In this document: in pieces, positions 44,071 through 59,000 of the stretch | How the letters are laid out: each line of letters starts with the position of its first letter | How positions within the stretch are numbered: the stretch's first letter is position 1 | NCBI RefSeq assembly: GCF_015689335.1 | Contig: NZ_CP065053.1 | Coordinates: 3,906,001 to 3,970,000 of the forward strand | DNA from: Massilia antarctica | GTDB taxonomy: Bacteria > Pseudomonadota > Gammaproteobacteria > Burkholderiales > Burkholderiaceae_D | Reading direction: 5' to 3' | Length of the DNA: 64,000 nt | Made by a program: the position numbers and the translations under genes | The notes under the pieces: model-generated | What the model was told of the DNA's origin: nothing | The model's input: only the letters and a program-made list of their open reading frames with translations | Databases searched by the model: none

Positions 44071-47000
44071 ATGGTAGCGATTGTCAGCGGCGGCGGTTTG
44101 GGTTTGATCGGTGGTTCGATGTACGCCTTGGGTGGGCAGCAGGGCGCCGTCGGCAATGCCGCGTTCGGCCGTAATGGCAACCAGGTGTATGTCAACGCCG
44201 CCAGCGGCAACCTCGTGGTGCAGAACCGCGACGAATTCCTCGCCTCGCGCGGCTTCGACACGGCGCTCACGCGCACCTACAACAGCCAGGGCGCCTTTAC
44301 CGACAAGCTCGGCTTCTACATCGACGGCGACAACGGCGACAATTTTCGCTTCGGCAGCTATAAGAAGGTCGCCGGCGCCGGCAAGCTGAACGCCCCCGGC
44401 GGCACCGTCACCCGCACCGATGGCGACGGCACTACCAGCGTCTACAACTACGATGTCGCGCGCGGCCTGTACGTGAGCACCAGCGGCGACGGTGCCTTCG
44501 ACACCATCAGCTTCAGCGCCGCCAACGGCAGCAATCCGCAAACCTGGATCTGGACCGACGGCAGCACCCAGGCCACCGAAATCTACAACGCCTCGGGCCA
44601 GATCGTTTCGGCGACCGATACCGACGGCAATACGAGCACCTACACCTACAACGGGCGCCTGCTCCTGAGCGTGGCCTCGTCCTCGGGCGACGTGCTGCGC
44701 TTCGACTATGTCGGCAACAACCTGTCGCAGATCCGCACCATCAGCCTGGGCGTCACCCAGACCAGCACCCGCTACACCTACGATGCGAGCAATCGCCTGG
44801 CCAGTGTCACGGTCGACCTGAGCCCGGATGACAACACTGTCGCCGACGGCAACGTCTACACCACGTCCTACACCTACGACGGCAGCAGCCGGCGCATCGC
44901 CACCATCACCCAGACCGATGGCAGCGTGCTGGCCTTCACCTACCTGCAGGTCGGCACCGACTTTAAAATCGCCAGCATGAGCGACGCCCAGGGCCGGGTC
45001 ACCCGCTTCGCTTACGACACGGTCAACCGCCGCACTGACATGACCGATCCGCTCGGCTACGTCACCACCTTCGGCTACGACGCCAACAGCCAGCTGACCG
45101 AGGTGCTCAGCCCCGCCGTCAACGGCGTGCGCGTGCGCACCAGCTATGCCTACGATGCCAGCGGCAACGTCACCCAGGTCACCGACGGCAGCGGCAATGC
45201 CGTCACCATGCAGTACGATGGCCGCGGCAACCAGACGCTCCAGCAAGATGCGCTGGGCAACACGGTGGCGCGCACCTACAGCACCACCAATCTCAAGCTG
45301 ACCGAATCGATCCGCATGGGCGCCGGCGCGCCGCTGGTGAGCCGCTACGCCTACGACAGCCGCGGCCACCTGCGCTTTGCGGTCAGCGCCAGCGGCCGGG
45401 TCACCGAATTCCAGTACGATGCCAAGGGCCAGAAAACCGCCCAGATCAGCTACACGGGCGCGCAATTCGACCTTGCCGCCTTCGCCGAAAACGCCACCGT
45501 GACCGAAGCGGGGCTGGCGGCATGGGTCACGGCCCACGACCGGTCGCAGGCCGAACGCACCGATTTTACCTACGATTTCCGCGGCCAGCTGGCCTCGTCG
45601 ACGACCTATGCGGCGCTCGACACGAGCGGCAAGGGCGTGCCTGAAGGCAGCGCCAGCACCCGTTTCGTGTACGACCAGGAAGGGCGCCTGCTCAAGTCGA
45701 TCGACCCGCGCGGCGCCTCCATGGTCGCCACCTACAGCTACGATGGCCTGGACCGCCTGCTCTCGAGCACCGACGCGCTGGGCCAGCAAACCCTGACCCA
45801 ATACGACGACGCCCACAATAAAACCGTCACCACCCAGGCCAACGGCTTGGCGTCGACCGCCACCTACGACGCCAGCGGCGAGCTGACCAGCGTCATCCAG
45901 AGCAACCAGAACGGCGGCTCCGTGCTCGGCGCCGCGCGCAATGTGTACGACGCCAACGGCCGCCTGACCAGCACCCAGGACGCGGCCGGCGTGCGCACCC
46001 ACTTCATCTACGACGAAACGGGCCGCAGGGTGGCCATGATCGACGGCATGGGCGCGCTCACCGAAAGCCTGTACGACACCAATGGCAACCTGGTCAAGAC
46101 GATCCGCTACGCCACCCTGGTCGACGCGCAGCTGCTGGCCGACGCCAATGGCGCGCCGACGACGCCAACCCTGGCCGCAATCCGTCCGCACAGCGCCCCG
46201 CTGGACAGGGTGACGCAGCAGGTGTTCGACAAGGACGACCGCCTGATCTACACGATCGACGAAGCCGGTTACGTCACCCAGCAGTTCTACGACGCCGCCT
46301 CGCGCCTGACCGATGTGGTGCGCTACAACAGCGCCATCAGCCTGGCGGCCCTGCCGGCCAAGGTCGCGCTGGCCGACGTCGTCGTCACCTCAAGCAGCGA
46401 CGACCGCCACGTGCGCAATTTTTATGACGCCGACAGCCGCCTGGTGGGCCAGCTCGACGCCGAAGGCTTCCTCACCGAGAATAAATACGACGGCGCCGGC
46501 CAGCTCACCGAGATGGTGCGCTACGCCACCGCGACCGCTGGCGCCCTGCGCGCCAGCGCCACCCTGGCCGAACTGATGCCGGCGGCCTCGGATGCCGACA
46601 TCCACGTCAAGCAGTACTACGACGCGCGCGGCCAGTTGATCGGCAGTGTCGACGCCGAAGGCTACCTCACCACCACCGACTACGACCTGGCCGGCAACCA
46701 GAGCCGCGCCACCCGTTTCGCCAACAAGGTCGCCAACACGACGCCGGGCGCGAACCTGGCCGCGATCCGTCCGCAGGCCAGTCCCGCCGACCAAAGCCGC
46801 TCCTACGCCTACAATGCGCTCAACCAGCTGGCGCAATTGACGGACTTCGACGGCACCCAGAGCCGCATGAGCTACGACAGCGTGGGCAACCTGGTCTCGA
46901 CCGTCCGCGCCGCCGCCACGCCAGGCCAGCGCGCCGACCTGAACCAGTACGACCTGCAGGGCCGCCGCATCGCCAGCCTGTCGGCCCAGGGCGCCAGCCA

Positions 47001-50000
47001 CCTGACCGGCAACGCCGCGCTCGACGCCCAGGTGTGGACCGACTATGGCACCACCTACCAGTACGACAAAACCGGCCACCTGACCCGCGCCACCGATGCG
47101 CTGGGCCAGAGCACCCTGTATTTCTATGACGGGGCAGGGCGCCAGACCCACAGCGTCAACGCCCTCGGCGAAGTGACAGGCACGCGCTACAACGCCTTCG
47201 GCGAAGCGGGCGACACGATCACCTACGCCAACCGGATCGATGTGGCCGGGCTGGCCGGCGGCGCCAATGGCGCGCTGCTCGCCTTGATCGCCGCTTCCAG
47301 CGACCCGTTGCGCGACACGACGATTCACCGCGACTACGACGTGCGCGGGCAGGTCGCCGCCCTGATCGATGGCCTGGGCAAGACAAGCGGCTTCAGCTAC
47401 AACGCCTACGGCGACCTGGTGGCCCAGCGCAATCCGATCAGCGCCGCCGTGAGCGAACTGGTCAAGTTCAGCTACGACAGGCGCGGCCTGCAGACCGGCC
47501 AGACCAATGACGTGGGCGGTTTGAATCGCGCCATCAGTACCCAGTACGACGCCTTCGGCCGCGCCATCGCCACGACCGATGCCAACGGCCGCCTGCGCAG
47601 CACCACCTTCGACCGCAACGGCCGCATCGTGCAAACCCGCGATCCGCTCGGACAGGCACGCAGCACCAGTTACGACGCCTTCGACCGCGTACTGACCCAG
47701 ACCGATGCAATGGGCAATGTGACGCGCTATGCCTACGATGACGCCGCGTGCAGCATCACCATCACGACCGCGGACGGCGTGGTGTCGAGCAGCACGACCG
47801 ACGCCTTCGGCAAGACGATCAAGCTCGTCGACGGCAACGGCCACGAAACCCGCTACGCGTATGACCTCGACGGCAACCTGACCAGCACCACCGATGCGCT
47901 GGGCAACGCGACCGCCAATGTGTACGACAAGGCGGACCGCCTGCTCTCGAGCACCGACCGCAATGGCGTCACCACCGAATACAGCTACGACGCTGCCAAT
48001 CGCCGCCTGAGCCAGCGTGTCGACAGCGCTGGCCTGAACCTGACGACCAGCTGGACCTACGACGCCAAGGGCGAGATGGTATCCACGGTCGACGCCAACG
48101 GCACCCTGAGCACCACCGAATACGACCGCAATGGCCAGCAGGTGCGGGTCGTGCTCGACCCGTCGGGTCTGAAGCTGCGCACCGAGTACAGCTACGATGC
48201 CCAGGGCCGCACCCTGGGCGTGACCCGCGGCGATGCCGCCGGCGCGCTGCGTACCACGTCCTATGTCTACGATGCCCTGGGCCGCCGTGTCCAGGAGGTG
48301 CAGGATCCGGCGGGCCTGGCGCTGAGCACCGCGTACCAGTTCGACGCGGCGGATAATGTCACTGCGATCACTGACCCCAACGGCAACATCACGCGGCTGA
48401 GCTACGATGCCGCCGGGCGCATCGCCAGCCGGCGCGATGGCGCCGGCGCCCTGACCCAGTACAGCTACGACGCGAACGGGAACAAGACCACCGAAACCGA
48501 CGCGAACGGACATGTCAGCCGCTTCGCCTACGATCGCCAGAATCGTCCGGTGAGCCAGACCGATGCGCTCGGGGCGACCACCACGTTTGCCTACGACGGC
48601 GCGGGCAACCGGATCAGCGCGACCGACGCCAACGGCAACAGCACGCACTTTGCCTACGACGCGCTCAACCGCGTTGCGGCGCAGACCGACGCGCTGGGCA
48701 ATACAAGCACGTTCAGTTACGACAAGGTCGGCAACCGCATCGGCCAGGTGGACGCCAGGGGCAACGCCAGCGCCTGGCTGTTCGATGGCGCCAACCGCCT
48801 TGTGTCGGTGATCGATAGCCTCGGCGGCAAGACCCAGTACGTTTACGATGGCGCCGGCAACCTGGTCGAACGGACCGACGCCAACGGCCATGCCACGCGC
48901 TTCAGCTACGACGCCGCCGGCCGCATGCGCGAGCAGCGCCAGACGGTAACGAGCGCGGCCGGCGATCCGGTCTGGGTACCGAACATGGTCTGGAGCAACG
49001 ATGCCGGACACTTCGAGGACCAGGGCGCGTGGCGCGGCGTGGAAGCGCCGGTCACGCGCGAGTTGCTCACGCAGTTCGTCTACGATGCCGCCGGCAACGA
49101 AATTGCACGGGTCGATGGCAACGGCAACACCACGCGCAAATCTTACGATGGTGCCAACCGCCTGGTGGAAAGTACCGACGGCGCCGGCCACACGACCCGG
49201 ATCGACTACGATGGGGCCAACCAGAGCGCCCTCATCGATGCCAACGGCAACAAGACCAGCTTCGTCTACGATGGCGCCAACCGCCTCGTCGGCAGCACCG
49301 ATGCGCTGGGCAATAGCCTGAGCTATCGCTACGATCTCGTCGGCAATAAAACCGCATCGACCGACCAGAACGGCGCGGTCACCAGCCTGACCTATGACGC
49401 CGCCGGTCGCCTGGCCACCCGCACCAATCCGCTGGGTAAAGTCGAGACCTTCGGCTACGACCTGGTGGGTAACCTTGTGTCGTCGGGCGACTTGAACGGC
49501 AACGTCAGCACCTATACCTACGATGCCCTGAATCGCCTGGCATCCATGAAAGATCCGCTGGGCAATGTCGAGTCCTACCAGTACGATGCCGTTGGCAACC
49601 GCGTTCAGTTCACCGACAAGAACGGTCATGTGAGCGCCTACGCCTATGACGGCGCCAATCGCCGCGTCAGCGCGACCGATGCGCTGGCCGGCGTCACTGC
49701 CTATGAGTACGACCTCGCCGGCAATCTGGTGAAGCAAACCGACGCCAACGGCAATGCGGTCAAGTATGAGTACGACGAAGCGAACCGCCTGGTCAAGACG
49801 GTCCATGGCGAGTATCCGGAGACCATCTTCAACCCCGAGGGCGATAGCAGCAAGAACGTGTCGTATCTGCATCGGATTGCGACCCGCTATGTCTACGATG
49901 ACGCGGGAAACCGCACGGCCGTCATCGACGCCAACAGCAATCGCACGACCTCGGTCTACGACCAGGCCAATCGCTTGGTCAAGACGGTCGACGCGCTCGG

Positions 50001-53000
50001 CTTCGAAACGCGCCACCAGTACGACCAGGCCGGCAACCGCGTCGCCACCACCGACGCCAACGGCAATACGACCAGTTTCCACTACGACCGGGCCAACCGC
50101 CTGGCCGGGCAGATCGATGCCATGGGCAATGTCACGTCCTACACCCATGATGCGGCCGGCAGGCTGCTGACGGTCACCGACGCCAACGCGCACGTCACGG
50201 CCTCGTCGTACGACGCCGCCGGCCGCTTGCTGAGCCAGACCGATGCGCTCGGTAACGTGACCGCCTACGCGTACGATGCCAACGGCAACCGCACCGGCAG
50301 CACCGACGCCAATGGCGGCGTGCGTGCCAATGTGTACGACCGGAACAACCGCCTGGTGCGTTCGACCGACGAACTCGGCGGCATCACCACGTTTGTTTAC
50401 GACGCGGGCGGGAACCGCACCGCGGCAACCGACCCCAACGGCCACAAGACGACCTATGCCTACGACAGCCTGAACCGGCTGAGCAAAACCACGGACGCCC
50501 TCGGGGCTGCCGAGGTGTACATGTACGATGCGGTCGGCAACCGGACCGGCGTGACCGACCGTAACGGCCACCATACGACCTATAACTACGATGCGGAAAA
50601 CCGCCTCGCCTTGACGGTCAACAGGGTCAGCAGCGCCAGCGGCGACCCGTCGCCGACGTCCGCGTATCAGTATATCGTCGACGGCATCAACGCCAGCGGC
50701 GAAGAGTACGGCCACTATGTGTACACCGCGCTCGAAGCCAGTACGGGGATGACCACCGAGGTGGTCACGCGGCGCAGTTACGACGATGCCGGCAATCTGG
50801 TGCAGACCTTCGACGGCAATGGCCGCGCCGCGTCGATGGCGTACGACGCGCTGAACCGTCTGGTGAGCGTCATCGACGCTGCCAACAACGCGACCGAGTA
50901 CCGCTACGACGGCATCAACCGGGTCGGGATCGTCGACGCCAACGGCCACCTGACGACATTCGCCTACGATGCCGCCAACCGCCTGACCTCGACCACCGAC
51001 GCCCTCGGCCATGCCACGCTGGCCACCTACGACAAGGTCGGCAACCGGGTCACCAGCACCGATGCGAACGCGATGGTGACCACCTACGCCTACGACAGCG
51101 CCAGCCGCCTGGTGCGGCAGACGGACGCGCTCGGCGGCGTGCAGGACTATGGCTACGACCAGAACGGTAACCGGACCCGGTCGGCCGACCGCAACGGCAA
51201 TGTGACGCTGTACAGCTACGATGCCGCCAACCGCCTGGCCACGACGACCGATGCCCTCGGCGGTATCGAGAAGCGTACTTACGACAGCGCCGGCAACCAG
51301 CTCAGCGTCACCGATAAAAACGGCCATGTCACGTCCTACGCCTATGACGAAGTGAACCGGCTGATCGGCTTGACCGACGCGCTCGGCTACAAGACCGCCT
51401 ACGCGTACGACGGCGCTGGCAACCGCACCCGCATCACCGATGCCAACGGCCACGCGACCGAGTTCGAGTATGACGAGATGAACCGGATGGTGAAGACCAT
51501 CACGGCACGCACGACGGCCACTTATCAGGAATACAACTCCAGCGAATTCGATCAGGTCACGCACGAGCGTGACGGCTATCGTTCGTGGTATGTCGAACGC
51601 GCGTACGAAGCGCTGACGAGCACCGTGTACGCCTACGATGGGGTCGGCAACCGGATCCAGACCACGGACGCCAACGGCCACAAGACCTACTTCAGCTACG
51701 ATGGCGCCGATCGACTGACCAAGATGCGTCAGGAACTCATTGCCGGTGGCGGCGGCGGCGACGACAACCCACCGGTCGCTTTTGCGATGGCGATGCGCTC
51801 GGGCGACGAATTTTTCTCGGGAAGCTCACCGTTCGGCGAACAGGATGATGCGCCGCGCGGCTATTTCCTGACGACCGATTTCGAATACGATGGCGTTGGC
51901 AACATCGTCTATGAAGACCGTTATTACGAAGATACGCGCCAAGTCGGCGGCCCGGTGGTGTTCGCGTTCGCGGCCGCCAGCAGCGTCGAGCCGGACTTCT
52001 GGATCCGGCGCACCTTCGACGCCGCCAACCGGCTGGTGGCGCAGTATGATGGGCGCGAGACCGCCACCACCTTCGCCTACGACAATGCAGGCAATCTGAC
52101 CAAACGCACCGACCCGAACGGTCATGCGACCACGTTCACCTACGATGAACTGAACCGCAAGGCCACGCAGACGAGCGAGCTCGGTTTTGTCAGCGCTTAC
52201 CAGTACGACAAAAGCGGCAATCTGCTGGCGACGGTCGGCCCGCGTGGCGGCATCAGCAGCCAGACCTACGATGCGCTCAACCGGGTGGTCGCCACCAAGG
52301 ATGCGCTCGGCGGTGTGGCGCGGATGACCTACGACAAGGTCGGTAATGTGCTGAGCATGACCGATGCCAACGGCAACGTGAGCTTGTACCAATACGATGA
52401 GCGCAATCAGCGGATCGCGCAGACCGATCCGCTCGGCGGCACCCGCCACAGCCTGTTCGACGCGGTCGGCAACCGCGTGGCGAGCATCGACCTCATGGGC
52501 AGGAAGTCCACGTACACCTACGATGCGCAAGGCCGCAACACCTCTATTACGGATGCGCTCGGCAATGTGACGACGTACGGATACGACGCAGTCGGCAACC
52601 GCACGATGGTCAGCGACGCCAACCAGCACGTGCGCTGGTCATCCTACGATGCGATCAATCGCCTGGTCAGCGGCTACACGCAGAGCACGTCGGACGAGAA
52701 GGGCGCCGAATCGTACGAGTACGATGCGATGAATAACGTCACCAAGCGTAAAAACGAGCTCGATACGAGCAACCGCGACGGCGATTATGTCTATAATTCC
52801 GCCGGCGAACTGATGTCGTTCAGAAGGCGCGACCTGAAGGCCGACTACACCTACGATCAGGCTGGCAATTTGCTGACCGTTACCGATTCGCTGGGCCAGG
52901 TCACCACCCATGCCTACGATGGCGATAATCGCCTGGTCAAGACGACCAACGGGCTCGGCCTGGCGACCACCTTCGCTTACGATCAAGCCGGTAACATGGT

Positions 53001-56000
53001 AAAGACCGTCGATGCGCGCGGCAACGCCACCACCTTCAGCTACGATCTGTTGAATCGCCAGACCGGTAGCGTGGATGCGGAAGGCGGCGTGACGTCGTCG
53101 ACCTACGACGCGGCCGGCCGCAAGCTGAGCGATGTCGATGCGCTCAAACGCACCACCCTCTACAGCTACGATGCCGACGGCCGTCTGACCAGCACCACCG
53201 ACGTCAAGGGACACGCGCGCACCAATACCTACGATGCCAATGGCAATCTGCTCACGTCGGTCGACGTGCTGGGCAATACGACGAGCTACGCGTACGACGA
53301 CGGCAACCGTCTGGTGCGCACCACCGATCCGCTCGGGAAAAGCACCACCTTCGCCTACGACAAGGTCGGCAACCGCACCAGCATGACCGATGCGCGCGGC
53401 TACACCACGAGCGACGAGTTCAACGAGCTGAATCAGCGCATCAGCCATACCGACGCGATGGGCAATAAATCCGTCTATTCGTGGTTCAACCACGGGCGCC
53501 CGCAATTTTTCTTTGACGCCAACGGCAATCGAAGCTCGATCTACATTACCTACGAAGGCTATGTCGACCGCGAGTTCGACGCCCTGGGAGAGTCGAATTA
53601 CTATCGCGTCGATGGCAACGGCAATGTGATCGATTCGGCGAGCAAGAACGATGCGGTCCGCATCAATTTCTTCGACGATGACAATCGCCTCACCGACAGC
53701 ATCGATACCTACGGCTACGTCACGCACAACGAGTACGACAAGAACGGCAACCTGGTCACGCAGATCAAATACGCCAAGCCGGTTCCCGCGCCGCGCGTCA
53801 ACTCGGGCGACCGCAACAAGCCCGTGGTCGTGGAATCGGAGGGCGACCAGAAGGTCGTCTTCGAGTACGATAAGCTGAACCGTCTGACCCGCCGCACGGA
53901 CGCCATGGGCGGCGTCACGGTGACCAACTACGATGCTGTGGGCAACAAGATCAGCATTGTCGACGGCAATGGCCACACCACCAAGTTCGTCTACGACGAG
54001 GCCAACCTGCTGATCTCGCAAACGGATGCGCTGGACAAGGTGACGACCTTCGCCTACGATGCCGCCGGCAAGCGCACCAAAGTGACCGACGCGCGCGGCG
54101 CCGTGACCAGTTATGCGTACGACGCCGATGGCCGCCTGATCAGCACCACCAATGCGCTGGACCAGAAGGAAGTCTACGAATACGATGCCGTCGGCAACCG
54201 CATCGCATCCACCGATGTCGCCGGACAGCGCAGCACCTACACCTATGACGGCAACCACCGCGTGCTCACCGAGACCAGCCCGGCCGGCGCCGTCACGGCA
54301 AACGCTTACGACGCGATGGGCAACATCGCGCAACACACCGATGCGCTGGGACGCACGACGGCCTACGGCTACGATCCGCTGAACCGCCTGATCAAGACCA
54401 CGGATGCCTACGGCAACGCCAGCACCAATACCTACAAGCGCATCCACTTGCAGTTCGGCTACAAGATGCATGCGGTCGACGCGGAAGGAAGCGAACGGGT
54501 ATTCACCTACGACCATGAAGGTCGCCTGAGCGGGCAAACCGGTGGCAACGATGTGCGCAACTTCCTCTACGACGGCTTTGGCAATCGGACCGAGCAGCGT
54601 AGCGGCAAGTTCATCAACACCGTGGACTCTGCCAATCGCCTGAGCGGGCAAACCGACTTCATGGGCAATTTCAGCACCTTCGCCTATGACGCCGCCGGCA
54701 ACCGCACCAAAGCGGTCGACGCCAACGGCAATGTGACGACGTTTGCCTACGACGACGCCAACCGCCTCGTCAAGGAAACCGACGCGCAGGGCGGAGTCAC
54801 CACCTATGCCTACGATGAGGTGGGCAACCGCATCGGCCGCACCGATGCCTTGGGCAACAGCACAAGTTACAGCTACGACTTGCTGGGCCGTTTGATAAGC
54901 CAGACCGACGCCATGGCCGGCGAGTCCAAGGTCGAGTACGACGCGGCAGGAAACCGCATCAAGCTGACCAACGCCAAGGGTAACGTAACCACGTTCACCT
55001 ACGACAGCGGGCACCGGGTGCTGTCCCAGACCGATGCCCTGGGCAACGTCACCAGCTTCACCTACGACCTGGTGGGGAACCGCCTCACGGTCGCGGATGC
55101 GCGCGGCCTTGTCAGCATCAGCGTCTATGACGACCTGAACCGGGTTATCAGCGTCACCGACGCGCTTGGCGGCGAAACCAGGACGACTTACAACAAAGCC
55201 GGCGGCGTGCTGACCACTGTCGATGCGAACGGAAACAAGACCACGTATTCCTACAGTCTCTACAGCGGGCCGCTTCCTTATCAAAAGGAAGATGCGCTTG
55301 GCCTGGTGACGCATTATCAGTACGACAACACGGGCAAGCTGGTCGCCAGCTGGGATGTCAGCTCGTTCCAGAAAACGGCCTATGTGTATGACGCCAACGG
55401 CAACATGACCGCCACGGGCAATGCGCTCGGACAGAGCGAAACAGTGGAATTCGACAAGGTCGGCAACCGCATCGCCGTTACCGACCGCAACGGCCACAAG
55501 ACCACCTATGCCTACGATAGCCTGAACCGGCTGGTCGGCGTCACCGACCCGACCGGTAACGAAACCAGGACACAATACGATGCGGTCGGCCACGTCAGCG
55601 CCAGCATCGACGGCAACGGCCACGTCACCCGTTACGCCTATGATGCGAATGGCCGCGTCATCAGCCAGACCGACGCGCTCGGCGGCGTGTCGACCTTTAC
55701 CTACGACGAGCTGGGCAACCGCCTCAGCACGAAGGATGCCGCGGGCAACGTCAGCAGCACCTCCTACGATGCGCTCAATCGGGTCGTGGCGAGCACCAAT
55801 GCGCTGGGTGAAACCAGCAGCTATGTATTCGACGCGTCGGGTAACCGTACCGCGGTAACCGACGCGAGCGGGTTTGTCACGACCTTTGCCTTCGATAAGC
55901 TCAACCGCTTGGTTAGCCGGACCGATGCGCTCGGCGGGGTCAGTGCGTCGACATATGACGCGCTCGGCAATCGTCTCAGCAGCACCGACGCCAACGGGCA

Positions 56001-59000
56001 TACGACCACCTTCGTCTACGACAAAGGCAATCGTCTGCTGTCGCAGAGCGATCCGCTGGGTAACGTCACCGTCTACGAGTACGACCAGCACGGAAATCGC
56101 ACCAAGATGACCGATGCGGCGGGCCTGATCACCACCTACAAGTACGACGAGCTGGACCGGCTGGTTGAGCAGTTCAGCAACAGGACGCCTTTCAATAGCC
56201 CTTATCGGCAGAGCTGGAACCAACTGTATTTCTCGTACGACAAGGTAGGCAATCTCGTCAAGAAAACCCGCTATACCGTGAGTAACTTGCCTGCGCTGGA
56301 GCAGATTGCCTACGATGCCAGCAATCGTATGGTCAGTCGCACGGACGGCGAAGGCGCGACCACCTCGTATGGCTACGACAAGGCTGGCCAGCAAGTCGCG
56401 CTGACCGACGCAAACGGTAGCCAGACGACCTTGGCGTACGATGCGCTCAATCGCTTGCTGAGCAGCGCGGATGCGCTCGGCAACAAGACCAGTTTCGCGT
56501 ATGACGTGCTGGGCAACCGCGTCTCGAGCACTGACGCCAACGGCAACAAGACCACCTACGCCTACGATGCCCTGGGGCGCCTGGTCAGTACCACAATGCC
56601 GCTGAGCGGCACCACCACCTTTGCCTACGACAAGGCCGGGAACGTCGCCAAGACCACCGATCCGAAAGGCCATGTCAGCTCGGCCAGGTTCGACGCCCTG
56701 GGCCGCCTCCTGAGCCAGACCGACGCTATCGGCGGCGTCACCAGCGCTACCTACGATGCGGTCGGAAACCGCCTGAGCGCGACCGATGCCAACGGCAACC
56801 TGACCAGCTATGTGTACGACGCGGGCGACCGCCTGTTGTCGAGCACCGATGCGCTCAAGGGCGTGACCAGCCATGAGTATGACGTCATCGGCAACCGCAT
56901 CAAAACCACCGATGCGAACGGCAACCATGTCTTGTACAGCTTCGACAGCGCGCATCGCGTGTCAAGCAGTGTCGACGATGCCGGATTGGTGACCGGTTTC
57001 TCATATGACGTCAACGGTAATCTGCTGCAAAAATATGATTACGGGTCCAACTTTGATGGAGTGGTATCGATCTACGATACCAATAACCGCCTGGTCCGGG
57101 TCGAGGTGAACGATAGCACGTCGAACGGTAACCGCACCTTATCGGCGATGCGATACGATGGCGCCGGCAACCGGCTGACGTTGACCGATGGTATGGGTAA
57201 CGTCACGGTGTACGTCTACGACAAGGCCAATCGTCTCATTTCCGAGACCGATGCCTTGGGCGGCCTGAGAACGTACAGCTACGATGCGGTCGGCAACCGC
57301 ACCAGCATGACCGATCCGAACGGCAACCTGACGACCTATCGCTATGATGCGGAAAATCGCCTGGTCGAACAGACCGATGCGAACAAGAACAAGAAGACCA
57401 CCGAGTTCGACGTACTCGGCAACGTGGTCGCGTCGACCGATGCGAATGGCAATACGACGCACTTCGCTTACGACGCCAACCACCGCCTGACCAGCCAGAG
57501 CGATGCGCTGGGCAACATCACCAGCTTCGGCTATGACGCCTTGGGCAACCGCGTGTCGGAAACCGATGCCGCCGGTGCGACCGTGACCTATGCTTACGAT
57601 GCGCTCAACCGGGTCAGCAGCCGCACGGATGCGCTCAAGCACGTGACCAAGTACACCTACGATGGCGTCGGCAACCGCATCGGCGTGCAAGATGCGAACG
57701 GCCATACGACCGAGTTCGGCTTCGACAAGAGCTCGCGCCTGGTCTCCAAGCGCGATCCGCTGGGCCGCATCACCACGTATGTGCGCGATTTCCAGGGCAA
57801 TGTGGTCACCGAGACCACTCCCGACGGAGGTGTGCTGCGGACAACCTACAATGTCCTGGGCCGCCTCGTGCAAACGTCGTCCTTGTCCGCCGACAAGCAC
57901 TATTACCAGTACGATAAGGCCGGCAACCTGATCAAGGATTATCTGTCGACTGCTGGCGGTGTCAGCGAGTACACCTACGATGGCGCCAATCGCATGACCA
58001 GCAGCAGCGATGCTCTGGGCAATGTGACGACCTTTACGTACGATGCCGCCGGCAACCGCATGACGCAAACGGACCCGAATGGCAATGTCAGCCATTTCGA
58101 GTACGACGGCATGAACCGCCTGGTCAAGAGCACCAACGGGGCGGGCGAGAGCACCGGGTACGCCTACGATGCGGTCGGCAATCGGGTCGAGCTTACCGAT
58201 GGCAACGGCCACACCACAACCTACACCTATGACGCCAACGGCCGCAACCTGACCCGCAAAACGGCGCTGGGCAGCCTGACGGCGAATACCTACGACGCTG
58301 TCGGCAACCTGGTCAGCCAGAAGGATGCGAACGGCGCCGTCACGACCATGGCCTACGACGCGGACCGGCGCCTGGTCAGCCAGACCGACCCGCTGGGCAA
58401 GGTCAGCACCTTCGAATACGACGCGGCCGACAATCGGGTCAAGGCAATCGATGCGAACGGCCACGCGACCCGCTTCGTCTACGATGCCGCCAACCAGTTG
58501 ATCGAGCAGATCGATGCGCTGGGCCGCAGCACGCATTTTGCCTACGACGGGCAAGGCAACCGGAGCACGGTGACCGATGCGAACGGACATGTCACCACCT
58601 CGGTGTATGACGTCGAACGCCAGCTCATCAAGCTGATCGATGCGGATGGCAATGAAACGCCGTACACCTATGACAGCGTGGGTAATCTCACCTCGCGCGG
58701 AGCATTGGGCAGCACCGACTACTTCCGCTACGAGAAGGGGACCCGGCTGTATGGACATGAGGAGCGCACCGGCTATGGCACAGTGTTCACGCATGACAAG
58801 AACGGCAACCTGCTCACCAGTAAGGATGCCAACGCACATACGGTTACCAATACCTACGACGCGGCCAACCGCCTGAGCAGCCAGGCCGATGGGCTGGGCA
58901 AGGTCACCAATTTCGCTTACGACAAGGCGGGCAATCTGGTCAGCAAGACCGATCCGCTCGGCCATACGACCTTGTACGTCTACGATGCCGACAACCGCCT

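Noticed and set aside
46390..51681. Minus-strand open frame of 1,763 codons across the giant gene
   Set aside because: It uses the same codon register as the sense gene; it is open only because the sense strand almost never uses TTA, CTA or TCA. Its translation is a periodic Val/Gly/Ile-rich shadow with no start signal.
52639..56955. Minus-strand open frame of 1,438 codons
   Set aside because: Same antisense shadow of the YD array.
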